From Desulfobacca sp. 4484_104 (GTDB lineage Bacteria > Desulfobacterota > Desulfobaccia > Desulfobaccales > Desulfobaccaceae): a stretch of DNA of 59,000 nt. The stretch lies in the NCBI GenBank assembly GCA_002049795.1, contig MUKC01000003.1:1-59000 (forward strand), given 5' to 3'. This document shows, piece by piece, positions 48,036-55,527 of the stretch. The notes under the pieces were generated by a model. That model worked only from the letters and a program-made list of their open reading frames with translations, was not told where the DNA came from and did no database searches. The translations under genes and the position numbers were made by a program. Positions within the stretch are counted from its first letter, which is position 1. Every line of letters starts with the position of its first letter.

Positions 48036-48305
48036 TCATACATGGTTGCGCAATTGTAGTTCTACCGGATGGGGATGGAGATAATATTGTTCCCGCAGAT
48101 AGGGCTGCTGATATTTGCGGACATAATGATGGCGCAGGGTAAGGGGGACAATCAGCGGCAGGTAACCCTGACGATATTATTTATGGTTTCCAGTAGCTCC
48201 GCTTTTTTCGTCCGCGGACAGGTGGCGTTTAAAATAGCCCATCAGATGCTCCAGGACATTTTATAAACAGGCGCGGATGCCGATTTTGATCTTGGCCTCA
48301 GTCAA
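48036..48305 (-). pseudogene. Remnant of a DUF523/DUF1722 (YbgA-like) gene
   Basis: On the minus strand the start reads TEAKIKIGIRACL, the N-terminus of DUF523, followed at once by a stop. After a few bases the C-terminal DUF1722 part appears in pieces: VLEHLMGYFKRHLSADEK, AELLETINN and YRQGYLPLIVPLTLRHHYVR, ending QLRNHV and a stop at 48036. Most of the gene, probably over 200 codons, is gone, and at least two frameshifts break the remainder. The rest of the 47851-48383 gap shows no other gene. Confidence 0.75.
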
Positions 48306-48383
48306 TTTTTGCTTCTCGCCCCCGATCTAATGCCCCTAAATCTAATGCCCCTAATAAGTTTGGTGATCAATTACCAGCTCCAG

Positions 48384-49781
48384 TCAGTCGGTAATCGACT
48401 CCAAGGCGGCCGTCAAGCGCCGCAATACTTCCTCTTTGCCTAAAATATCCATGATTTCAAAAAGTCCGGGGCTGGCCGTCTTGCCGGTTAGCGCCACCCG
48501 GACCGCCTGGGCCAGGACCACCATCTTGAGCCCGGACTGCTTTTGCACCTCGGAGAAGATCTGGTTGAGGGCCTCTTCCTGGAGCTCGGGCAGAGCTGCT
48601 AATCTATCCCGGAGCGCGGCCAGCCCGGGCCGACTGGCGGGGGTAAGAAATTTCCGGGCCGCCTTCGCCTCATAGGGCCGGGGATCATGAAAATAAAAGC
48701 GGGCCATTTCGGCCATTTCCACCAGGGTATGGGCCCGGGGCTTCAGGGTGGCGACCACCCGGCTGAGATAATCCAAATCATCGGTTACCACACCCTGCTG
48801 CGGCAGAAAGTCTTTTAAAATCAGGGCCAGATCGCGGTCCGTACTTTCCCGGAGATAATGGCCGTTGAGCCATAGCAGTTTGTCGGCATTAAAGATCCCG
48901 GCGGATTTGCTGACGTGCTCTAAAGAGAAATACTCGATCAACTCGGCGGTGGAAAAGATCTCCTGATCGCCATGCGACCAGCCCAGTCGGGCCAGAAAAT
49001 TGACCAGGGCCGGGGGCAAAAAACCCATGTCCCGATAGGCCAATACCGACAAGGCCCCGTGGCGTTTGGAGAGCTTGGCCTTATCTGGACCTAAAATCAT
49101 CGGAATGTGAGCGAACTTAGGCGGTGTGGCCCCCAGGGCGCGATAAAGCAGAATCTGCCGGGGGGTGTTGGGAATATGGTCATCGCCGCGGATCACATGG
49201 GTAATCTCCATGCTCAGATCATCGACCACCACGGCAAAATTATAGGTCGGAACCCCATCGGCCCTCAAAAGCACCAAATCATCCAGCTCCTGATTGTCAA
49301 AGGCGATCGGTCCCTTGCTCAGGTCGTTCCACTGAGTGGTGCCGGCCGGCGGCGAGCGGAAGCGCACCGCGGTATTCGGCCCCGGTCCCAAGTGCCGGTC
49401 CCGACAATGGCCGTCATAGCGCGGATTTTCACCGCGGGCCAGGGCGGCTTTACGTTTCTCCTCCAACCGCTCAGGTGGACAGTCGCAATAATAGGCCGCC
49501 CCCACGTCTAGTAAGCGGCCAATGAAATCATGATAAATTTTGAGGCGGTCGGATTGATGATAGGGGCCTTCATCCCAGTCCAGACCCAGCCAGCGCAGGC
49601 TGTCCAGGATATCTTGCTCATAACGGGTTTCGGAACGGGCCACATCAGTGTCTTCAATGCGCAGCACGAAGACCCCCTGATGGTGGCGGGCAAAGAGCCA
49701 GTTAAACAGCGCGGTGCGCGCCCCACCGAGGTGAAAAAAGCCGGTGGGGCTGGGGGAAAACCGAGTGCGAATGCAGGCCAT
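48384..49781 (-). CDS. gltX: Glutamyl-tRNA synthetase
   Basis: This class I synthetase of 465 residues charges tRNA-Glu, and often tRNA-Gln in organisms that use the amidotransferase route. The start MACIRTRFSPSPTGFFHLGG contains the HIGH motif variant HLGG. The KMSKS loop appears as KAKLSKRHG. A Cys-rich zinc insert (CDCPPER...DGHCRDRH) is present in the acceptor-binding region, and the C-terminal anticodon-binding helices end at 48384. The start at 49781 has GGGGAG upstream; the frame from 49850 adds 23 unlikely residues. Confidence 0.95.
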   Translation of the reverse strand: MACIRTRFSPSPTGFFHLGGARTALFNWLFARHHQGVFVLRIEDTDVARSETRYEQDILDSLRWLGLDWDEGPYHQSDRLKIYHDFIGRLLDVGAAYYCDCPPERLEEKRKAALARGENPRYDGHCRDRHLGPGPNTAVRFRSPPAGTTQWNDLSKGPIAFDNQELDDLVLLRADGVPTYNFAVVVDDLSMEITHVIRGDDHIPNTPRQILLYRALGATPPKFAHIPMILGPDKAKLSKRHGALSVLAYRDMGFLPPALVNFLARLGWSHGDQEIFSTAELIEYFSLEHVSKSAGIFNADKLLWLNGHYLRESTDRDLALILKDFLPQQGVVTDDLDYLSRVVATLKPRAHTLVEMAEMARFYFHDPRPYEAKAARKFLTPASRPGLAALRDRLAALPELQEEALNQIFSEVQKQSGLKMVVLAQAVRVALTGKTASPGLFEIMDILGKEEVLRRLTAALESITD

Positions 49782-50004
49782 GATGTCAAACTCCCCGGAC
49801 AGACAGTTATAAATGCCGTATCTTGCTGGCCTCTGGCCAAAGTAGCGCAATTCAATGCCCCCGAAACTGCAATGGGCGCTCGCCCGCGCGGGAAGTATGC
49901 GCCGCCGGGGTTGTTAATGAATACGATCACCTTGCCAAAAACCACTTTATTGTAAAGATTATCAAAAAATAAATCAACCATCGACCCCCCACGCCGGGGC
50001 ATTA

Positions 50005-50046
50005 TTCAAAATGAAACAAGATTAACATTGCAGAATGAAATATTTC
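50005..50046. promoter_or_regulatory. Palindromes upstream of the sigma-54 activator gene, candidate own-binding sites
   Basis: TTCAAAATGAA (50005-50015) is an imperfect palindrome, nearly the same as TTCATAATGAA at 51548-51558. A second palindrome, GAAATATTTC, follows at 50037-50046. They lie just upstream of a sigma-70-like promoter, suggesting the activator may autoregulate. This is inferred from position and sequence identity only. Confidence 0.45.
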
Positions 50047-50075
50047 TTGGAAACAATTAGTGGTTGCGTTATAAT
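50047..50075 (+). promoter_or_regulatory. Sigma-70-type promoter of the activator gene
   Basis: TTGGAA (50047-50052) and a perfect TATAAT (50070-50075) are separated by 17 bp, about 90 nt before the activator start. No GG-N10-GC element was found here. Confidence 0.55.
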
Positions 50076-50165
50076 AATGGCTAGGCCGAGATAGCAAATT
50101 ATCATAAGCCGATTCCTAAATTAATCTAGCCCCGGTAAGGCGCGGCCGGGGACCAGGAGGAAGTG

Positions 50166-51554
50166 ATGGCGGCCCCTAGTTCACCTTCCCCTCAGATTAC
50201 CGAATTAATCCTGGACAGTCTGGCCGAGGGGGTTTTTACCGTAGATAAGGATTTTACGATCCTGACATTTAATGCCGCGGCTGAGGAGATCACCGGCATT
50301 TCCCGGCAGGAGGCCCTGGGTCAGAAATGTTATGAAGTGTTGCGGGCCAACGTCTGCCAGCAGCGCTGTCCGCTGGAAGAGAGCATCGACAGCGGCCGGG
50401 CCCGCTTAGAGGTGGACGTCAACATCCTGGACAGCCAGGGTCGCCGGGTGCCTTTAAAAATCTGTACCACGGTGCTCAAAGATCAGCATGGTCAGGTGAT
50501 CGGCGGGGTCGAGACCTTCCGCGACCTGTCGGCCCTGGAATCGCTCCGCAAAGAGCTGACCAAACAATATACCATTCGGGATATTCTCGCCAAGAGTCCG
50601 GCCATGCAGGATATTCTGGCCATTTTGCCTGACCTCGCCCCCAGCGACGCCACTGTGCTCCTGGAAGGGGAATCGGGCACCGGCAAGAATCTGGTGTCTC
50701 GGGCCTTGCATGAGCTAAGTAACCGTAAAACCGGGCCTTATGTGGTGGTCAACTGCAGCGCCTTACCCGATCCGTTGCTGGAATCCGAGCTTTTCGGCTA
50801 TGTCAAGGGTGCCTTTACCGATGCCAAACGGGATAAACCGGGGCGCTTTGCCGCGGCCCAGGGCGGCACCTTGCTGCTGGATGAGGTCGGCGAACTGTCG
50901 CCGGCCATGCAGGTCAAACTGTTGCGAGTGCTGGATGACAAGGAATTTGTGCCCTTGGGCAGTAATGCTCCGATCAGCGCCGACGTGCGCATCATCGCGG
51001 CTACCAATAAGGTCTTAAAGGACGAGGTGCGCCACGGCCGGTTCCGCCCGGACTTGTATTTTCGTCTCAATGTCGTGCGGCTGCGGCTGCCGCCGCTCCG
51101 GCAGCGACGCCAGGATATCCCCCTGCTGGTCGATTATTTTATCCGTAAACATCGCGCTTTGAAAAACAAACGGTTGCTCGGCGCGACTCGGGAGGTCCTG
51201 GAACGGCTCCTACGCTACGATTTTCCGGGCAATGTCCGGGAACTGGAAAATATCATTGAACACGGCGTGGTGCTGTGCCGGGGGGAATATCTGGAATTGC
51301 GTGATTTGCCTGAGGAATTAGGCGAGGTGACGGGCCCATCCAGTCCGTTTGAGGCCGCGGCCTCGACCTTAGCGGCCCAAGAAGCCCGGCTGATTGCCGA
51401 CACTTTAGCGCAATATCAGGGAAAGCGAAGATTGGCCGCTCAAGCTCTGGGTATCGCGCCCTCCACCTTGTGGCGCAAGCTGAAGAAATACGGTCTGGTG
51501 CAGGCGACCCCGCGGCCTCGGCGTCGCCGCCGCCCGTTCCCAAATAATTCATAA
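50166..51554 (+). CDS. Sigma-54-dependent activator with Cys-containing PAS sensor
   Basis: This enhancer-binding protein of about 462 residues holds a PAS domain at residues 10-125, AAA+ at about 140-375 and a Fis-type HTH at about 415-450. The PAS carries Cys motif CYEVLRANVCQQRCPL. The AAA+ has Walker A GESGTGKN, the sigma-54-contacting GAFTDA loop and GTLLLDEVGEL. The HTH is RRLAAQALGIAPSTLWRKL. There is no receiver domain, so the PAS is the likely input. The layout matches DVU2106, the known activator of the ORP operons in Desulfovibrio. A very basic tail (RPRRRRRP) follows the HTH. ATG 50166 has AGGAGG 5 nt upstream. Confidence 0.9.
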   Translation: MAAPSSPSPQITELILDSLAEGVFTVDKDFTILTFNAAAEEITGISRQEALGQKCYEVLRANVCQQRCPLEESIDSGRARLEVDVNILDSQGRRVPLKICTTVLKDQHGQVIGGVETFRDLSALESLRKELTKQYTIRDILAKSPAMQDILAILPDLAPSDATVLLEGESGTGKNLVSRALHELSNRKTGPYVVVNCSALPDPLLESELFGYVKGAFTDAKRDKPGRFAAAQGGTLLLDEVGELSPAMQVKLLRVLDDKEFVPLGSNAPISADVRIIAATNKVLKDEVRHGRFRPDLYFRLNVVRLRLPPLRQRRQDIPLLVDYFIRKHRALKNKRLLGATREVLERLLRYDFPGNVRELENIIEHGVVLCRGEYLELRDLPEELGEVTGPSSPFEAAASTLAAQEARLIADTLAQYQGKRRLAAQALGIAPSTLWRKLKKYGLVQATPRPRRRRRPFPNNS

Positions 51555-51558
51555 TGAA
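51548..51558. promoter_or_regulatory. Candidate upstream activator site TTCATAATGAA
   Basis: This perfect 11-bp palindrome overlaps the activator stop codon. Further ATGAAATATTT and AAATGAAATAAT words follow to about 51582. It lies about 100 bp before a sigma-54 promoter, a usual enhancer distance, and repeats the motif found before the activator gene. Confidence 0.5.
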
Positions 51559-51655
51559 ATATTTATAGCTTAAAATGAAATAATAATCTAAAAGGAATAT
51601 ATCACGGTGCGAATATTAACCATTAATTTTAAGAGCTTATATGAATTGTATGTTT

Positions 51656-51669
51656 GGTATTGAATTTGC
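51656..51669 (+). promoter_or_regulatory. Sigma-54 (GG-N10-GC) promoter
   Basis: TTTGGTATTGAATTTGCAA carries GG at 51656-51657 and GC at 51668-51669, exactly 10 bp apart. It fits the -24/-12 pattern TGGcac-N5-TTGCA in six or seven positions. It lies directly behind the activator gene and before the NifX-like gene. Confidence 0.65.
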
Positions 51670-51684
51670 AACACAATAACTAGT

Positions 51685-52269
51685 GTGGAGCGTTTGGAGC
51701 GTTTTCTGAAAGTCGCCATCCCGGTATTCCGGGGCCGGGTAGCACCGCGGTTCGATCACGCCCAGGAAGGGTGGGTGTTTACGGTATCGCGGTGTGGTCA
51801 TTATGATCTCCAGGTGCTCCATTGGGGACCAGAAAGTGGGGCCGAACGGGTCCGGCAGTTGCACCGGCAAGGCGTGCGGGTGTTAATCTGCGGAGCCATC
51901 GAAGACTGGCTCCTGGGTTATATGCGGCACTGGGGCATCGCCGGGATACCCTGGGTGCGGGGCGAGGTCTACTCGGTCTTGCAAAGTTTTCTCCAGGGCC
52001 ACTGGCGGGAGCAAGATCCCCGGCTGGAGGCCTGGATAAGGAGGTTGATGATGCCTAATGGTAAAGGTCAAGGCCAGGGGCGCGGTGGCGGCCAAGGACG
52101 TGGTGGCGGACCGGGGCGCGGCAGGGGCCAGGCCGGCGGTTTCGGAGCCGGACCAGGGGGTTTTTGTGTCTGTCCGGCCTGCGGCGAGAAGGTGCCGCAT
52201 CAATTGGGAGTGCCTTGTTTTGAAACGAAATGTCCAAAATGTGGCACAGTCATGACTAGGGAACGCTAG
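51685..52269 (+). CDS. NifX/NifB-like (dinitrogenase iron-molybdenum cofactor family) protein with Gly-rich linker and Cys4 tail
   Basis: Residues 8-120 are a NifX-type fold ([42 protein letters not shown]). It is the fold of ORP/MTH1175 proteins that bind Mo or Fe-S clusters. A linker of about 30 Gly/Arg/Gln residues follows. The last 35 residues have [13 protein letters not shown]...[10 protein letters not shown], a zinc-ribbon-like Cys set. The annotated GTG at 51685 is only 5 nt after the predicted transcription start and lacks a ribosome binding site. TTG 51694 or CTG 51706 (GGAG 6 nt before, giving the family-typical LKVAIPVF start) are better candidates. Likely under sigma-54 control. 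Confidence 0.85.
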   Translation: MERLERFLKVAIPVFRGRVAPRFDHAQEGWVFTVSRCGHYDLQVLHWGPESGAERVRQLHRQGVRVLICGAIEDWLLGYMRHWGIAGIPWVRGEVYSVLQSFLQGHWREQDPRLEAWIRRLMMPNGKGQGQGRGGGQGRGGGPGRGRGQAGGFGAGPGGFCVCPACGEKVPHQLGVPCFETKCPKCGTVMTRER

Positions 52270-52314
52270 CTTGGTCTGGAGGCATGTGAGGCACATTGTA
52301 AATAACCAGGCTTT

Positions 52315-52329
52315 AGACCGTTACGGTCT
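52315..52329. promoter_or_regulatory. Small hairpin AGACCG-TTA-CGGTCT before the DUF5320 gene
   Basis: A perfect 6-bp inverted repeat with a 3-nt loop lies 29 bp before the start codon and upstream of the GGAGG ribosome binding site. It could be an operator, a leader hairpin or chance. Confidence 0.35.
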
Positions 52330-52357
52330 TAACCCGAAAAACTAATGGAGGTAGGTT

Positions 52358-52756
52358 ATGCCGTTCTTTGATGGTACCGGTCCTTGGGGCCGGGGTCCAG
52401 GCACCGGATGGGGGCGCGGCCCTTGTGGCATGGGCCTGGGCCGTACCTATGGCTGGGGCGGTTGGGGCCGCCCCTGGGGTAGAGGCATGGGCTGGCGCGG
52501 CCGCGCTTGGGGCTATGGCCCGGGCTGGGGTTATAGGGCCAGACCCTACGGCGGTTATCGGTATGGTGGTTGGGGTCCGCCCTGGGGTTTTGATCCCTGG
52601 GGGCCCGGCTATGCCGGGGGTGACGTGGCCCCCTATTACCCCACCCCCCAAGATGAAATGGCCGATCTCAAAGAAGAGCAGTCGTTCTTGCAAAGTCAGT
52701 TAGAGGCTATTCAAAAACGTCTGACTGAGCTTGAAACAACCGCGACTGAAGAATAA
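52358..52756 (+). CDS. DUF5320 Gly/Trp/Tyr-rich protein
   Basis: The 132-residue product starts MPFFDGTGPWGRGPGTGWGR, as the DUF5320 family does. It has about 70 residues rich in Gly, Arg, Trp and Tyr, with only one cysteine (PCGMG). The C-terminal 35 residues form a charged amphipathic helix (MADLKEEQSFLQSQLEAIQK), probably a coiled coil. A very similar tail closes the second NifX-like protein at 54613-55251, so the two may pair. The family is common next to NifX-like genes in anaerobes, and its role is unknown. GGAGG precedes the ATG. Confidence 0.85.
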   Translation: MPFFDGTGPWGRGPGTGWGRGPCGMGLGRTYGWGGWGRPWGRGMGWRGRAWGYGPGWGYRARPYGGYRYGGWGPPWGFDPWGPGYAGGDVAPYYPTPQDEMADLKEEQSFLQSQLEAIQKRLTELETTATEE

Positions 52757-52834
52757 TGTCAACCGCCAGGCCCCGTTCTGACCGCCGGGTCGGAATGGGG
52801 CCGATTGTTAAACCAGGAAAGGCCAAGCCCTCCG

Positions 52835-53908
52835 ATGACGGAGCATAAAACCGACCCCATAACCGAAACCTATGACTGGGCTCATTTTATTATCCAGAGC
52901 ATTCCGGTGGGAATCTTCACCGTGGATAGTCAGATGCGGATCACGGATTTTAATCCCCGGGCGGCAGAGCTCACCGGATATCAGCGTTCGGAGGCGATGG
53001 GCAGGTTTTGTGCTGATATTCTGCGCAGCAATCTCTGCCAGACTAATTGTCCGCTCCGGCAGGCCATGGCCCAGGAAACCGCTCTGGAGCGGGAGGCCGT
53101 TATTGAAAACCGTTGGGCCCAAAAGATCCCGGTTACCCTGTGTACTGCCGCCCTGCGCAATGATCAGGGCGAGTTGCTGGGGGGTGTAGAGACCTTTCGA
53201 GATATTACCGCCTTAAAGAAGCAGGAAGAAGAACGCCGTAATCTGGTCGCCATGTTTGCCCATGATTTGAAGACGCCGGTGGTCTCCATGGGTGGTTTAG
53301 CCAACCGGATGCTTCACGGCAAGGTAGGACCGATCTCGGCGCAACAAGTCACCTATCTGGAAAGCATTGTTTTGGAAATGCAACGGCTGGAAACCCTGAT
53401 CAATAATTTTCTGGAATTTGCTCGCCTACAACTACACGAAATCAAACCCTTATTGAGCAGCCTCCAGGTCGAAAAGGAATGTCAGGAAGTCTTAACCCTG
53501 ATGGCCCCCCTGGCCGAGCGCCAGGGCATCACCTTAACGGCAGAATATCCCCCGGAGATCTTAGTAATCGAAGCCGACCCGCAGCTTTTCCGCCGCGTAT
53601 TGGAAAACCTGCTAGAAAACGCCATCAAATATTCGCCACCAGAAACTGTAGTCACACTGATGGTGGAAGGTCGCGAGGAGGACATTCTGGTCCGGGTGCA
53701 GGATCAGGGGGCAGGGATTGCCCCCCAATATCTGTCGCATCTCTTCGAGGTCTTTTATCGGGGTAATGACCAACACCGGTCGCGGGGTTTTGGTCTGGGT
53801 CTGGCTACCGTCAAAACCATTATCGAGGCCCACGGCGGTAAGATTTGGGTCGAAAGCGAGGTCGGCCAGGGTACGACATTTTACTTTACCCTACCGCGTC
53901 GCGCTTAA
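52835..53908 (+). CDS. Soluble PAS histidine kinase with Cys motif shared with the activator
   Basis: This 357-residue kinase has no transmembrane segment. The PAS domain (residues 15-125) contains FCADILRSNLCQTNCPL, the same C-x8-C-x3-C-like pattern as the activator PAS, and the same GGVETFRDITAL exit. The HisKA phospho-acceptor is AMFAHDLKTPV (His near 145). The HATPase region has NLLENAIKYSP, DQGAGIAP, FGLGLATVK. No response regulator gene is near. The start MTEHKTDP at 52835 is uncertain, and a TTG at 52805 is in frame. Confidence 0.88.
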   Translation: MTEHKTDPITETYDWAHFIIQSIPVGIFTVDSQMRITDFNPRAAELTGYQRSEAMGRFCADILRSNLCQTNCPLRQAMAQETALEREAVIENRWAQKIPVTLCTAALRNDQGELLGGVETFRDITALKKQEEERRNLVAMFAHDLKTPVVSMGGLANRMLHGKVGPISAQQVTYLESIVLEMQRLETLINNFLEFARLQLHEIKPLLSSLQVEKECQEVLTLMAPLAERQGITLTAEYPPEILVIEADPQLFRRVLENLLENAIKYSPPETVVTLMVEGREEDILVRVQDQGAGIAPQYLSHLFEVFYRGNDQHRSRGFGLGLATVKTIIEAHGGKIWVESEVGQGTTFYFTLPRRA

Positions 53909-54000
53909 GATGATGCTGATGGTCTAAACGATAAACAGTCTGGTCAAGCGGGACTCAGATTTAAGATCAGAAAGTAATCTAGCCAATGATAATTCTCAAA

Positions 54001-54029
54001 AATTATCGGGAAAACAATTATCGGGAAAA
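54001..54029. repeat. Two direct copies of AATTATCGGGAAAA before the CGGC gene
   Basis: The 14-bp word is at 54001-54014 and 54016-54029, separated by one base. It lies about 200 bp upstream of the CGGC-domain gene, in the 320-bp gap 53909-54228. Nothing else in the gap is recognised. The copies may be tandem operator sites. Confidence 0.5.
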
Positions 54030-54228
54030 GATCATAGGTTCGTTTTAATTCCTTGACCGGTATCAGTTTGTGAGGTACATTAATTTATTTTATTGGCTTA
54101 AAAAAAAGCAGGAATCTAGGGCCTAGAAAGAGAGCCAGGCCCCGAAAAAATGGCTTGATGGTTGGCTACCGGCTAATCGTTCAGTTAATTTACCAGCTAG
54201 TGGGCTTAATCAAAAAGGAGGAAACACC

Positions 54229-54585
54229 ATGTCACGTATTGCCATCATGTCTTGCCAAAATATCAAAGACAAAATGTGTATCGGGTGTGTCACCTGTTTC
54301 AAGGCCATGCAACGCAAAGACGGCGAGTTCGCCCGTTATAAAGATGACATCCAGGTAGTAGCGATGTGCGATTGCGGCGGCTGCCCCGGCCTGGCCATGC
54401 CCAAGTTAAACCTGGTGCGGCATATCTGTAACCAGAACGGCGTGGACTTCGATGTTTTGCATTTGGGCACCTGTCTGGTTAAGGCTGCCAAGACCTCGGG
54501 CTGTCCCATCGATGTCGATAATCTTAAGAAGATGATAGAAGATACGACGGGCAAAGAAGTGGTCATTGGTACTCATAATTATTAA
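54229..54585 (+). CDS. CGGC-domain protein
   Basis: The 118-residue protein starts MSRIAIMSCQNIKDKMCIGC and has the family motif CDCGGCPG at residues 46-53. Three other cysteine sites lie at MCIGCVTCF, HICNQ and GTCLVKAAKTSGC. The CGGC family (PF08821) is thought to bind metal or a cluster. Function is unknown. AAGGAGG precedes the ATG. The gene lies between the kinase and the second NifX-like gene, with only 27 bp before the latter. Confidence 0.9.
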   Translation: MSRIAIMSCQNIKDKMCIGCVTCFKAMQRKDGEFARYKDDIQVVAMCDCGGCPGLAMPKLNLVRHICNQNGVDFDVLHLGTCLVKAAKTSGCPIDVDNLKKMIEDTTGKEVVIGTHNY

Positions 54586-54612
54586 CTCGAAGGAGGTTCT
54601 TTTAGAGAGATT

Positions 54613-55251
54613 ATGCGAGTTTGCGTAACTAGCCAAGGTAATACCCTGGATTCCCAGATTGATCCCCGGTTTGGCCGGTGTAACTATTTCATCCTGGCCG
54701 ATCCGGACACCATGGAATATCAGGCCCATCCTAACCCGGCGCGTGATGCTATCGGCGGTGCCGGGATTCAAGGAAGCCAATGGGTGGCCAATCAGGGCGT
54801 TCAGGTGGTCCTTACCGGACGGCTCGGTCCCAATGCCCAACAGGTTTTCGCTGCCAGTGGCATCAAGGTGGCCATGGACGTCGAAGGTACGGTGGATGAG
54901 GTTCTGGAAGCCTTTAAAGCCGGACGCATTGTCGTTCAAGATGTCAGTGCGATAGCCAATGTCTCTGGTATGGGATCAGGGCGAGGTATGGGTGGTGGCC
55001 GAGGTCGGGGCGGCAGTCGCGGTATGGGGGGCGGCGGCCGCTGTCTGAGCCGAGGCAACTGGCCGGCCAAGCCAGCTTATACACCAGGACCGGCTTTGGA
55101 AACCAGAGCTGCTCCGGGCAGGACGCCAGCGGCACCGCGCACCCAGCAAGAAGAGATTGCCCAACTCCGGGAAACAGCCCGCAACATTGAAGACCAGCTA
55201 CGGCAGATTCAGGTACGGCTGCGGGAGTTGGAAGAAAAGCAACGGCCCTAA
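54613..55251 (+). CDS. NifX-like protein with Gly-rich linker and coiled-coil tail
   Basis: Residues 1-115 are the NifX/ORP fold (MRVCVTSQGNTLDSQIDPRF, GRCNYFILADPDTM, AIGGAGIQGSQWVANQGVQVVLTGRLGPNA). A 35-residue Gly/Arg/Met linker (GMGSGRGMGGGRGRGG...) and a Pro-rich stretch follow. The last 35 residues are a predicted coiled coil (EEIAQLRETARNIEDQLRQI) matching the DUF5320 tail, so this looks like a natural fusion of NifX and DUF5320. The only cysteines are Cys4, Cys23 (GRCNYF) and one in the linker (RCLSRG). The gene is preceded by GGAGG. Confidence 0.9.
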   Translation: MRVCVTSQGNTLDSQIDPRFGRCNYFILADPDTMEYQAHPNPARDAIGGAGIQGSQWVANQGVQVVLTGRLGPNAQQVFAASGIKVAMDVEGTVDEVLEAFKAGRIVVQDVSAIANVSGMGSGRGMGGGRGRGGSRGMGGGGRCLSRGNWPAKPAYTPGPALETRAAPGRTPAAPRTQQEEIAQLRETARNIEDQLRQIQVRLRELEEKQRP

Positions 55252-55293
55252 ATTCGGGGACCCGAAAGAGAGGGCATGGATATAGCTGGTTTC

Positions 55294-55402
55294 CATCCGG
55301 AAACTTCTTTCCTCTGGTGGGAAGGGTCAGGGGCCTAATTATTTTTACCCTCACTCTAACCCTTCCCCCTAAAGAGGGAGAAAAAAACCGGGTTTCCGGA
55401 TG
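55294..55402. repeat. Inverted-repeat element bounded by CATCCGGAAA/TTTCCGGATG
   Basis: Perfect 10-bp terminal inverted repeats lie at 55294-55303 and 55393-55402. The core has pyrimidine-rich and purine-rich halves that can fold. The arms are the same as in the 71-bp element at 23192-23262. It lies between the second NifX-like gene and the flavoprotein gene. Confidence 0.75.
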
Positions 55403-55527
55403 AATACTAGCTCAGGAGGAGGCTAACCGGGGATAGTTACAGCCTGAAGCATCTATTCACCAGGCAGCGTAGTAGCCTTCTTCCTTCCCGAAAATTGCAG
55501 TTCAAAGTAGAAAGGGGAGGGTTTGTA

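Noticed and set aside
49508-50002. 164-residue minus-strand frame overlapping the gltX start
   Set aside because: It is a shifted-frame read of the gltX N-terminus with no independent support.
50047-50075. Sigma-54 promoter for the activator's own gene
   Set aside because: No GG-N10-GC pair fits before the activator. A sigma-70-type pair does.
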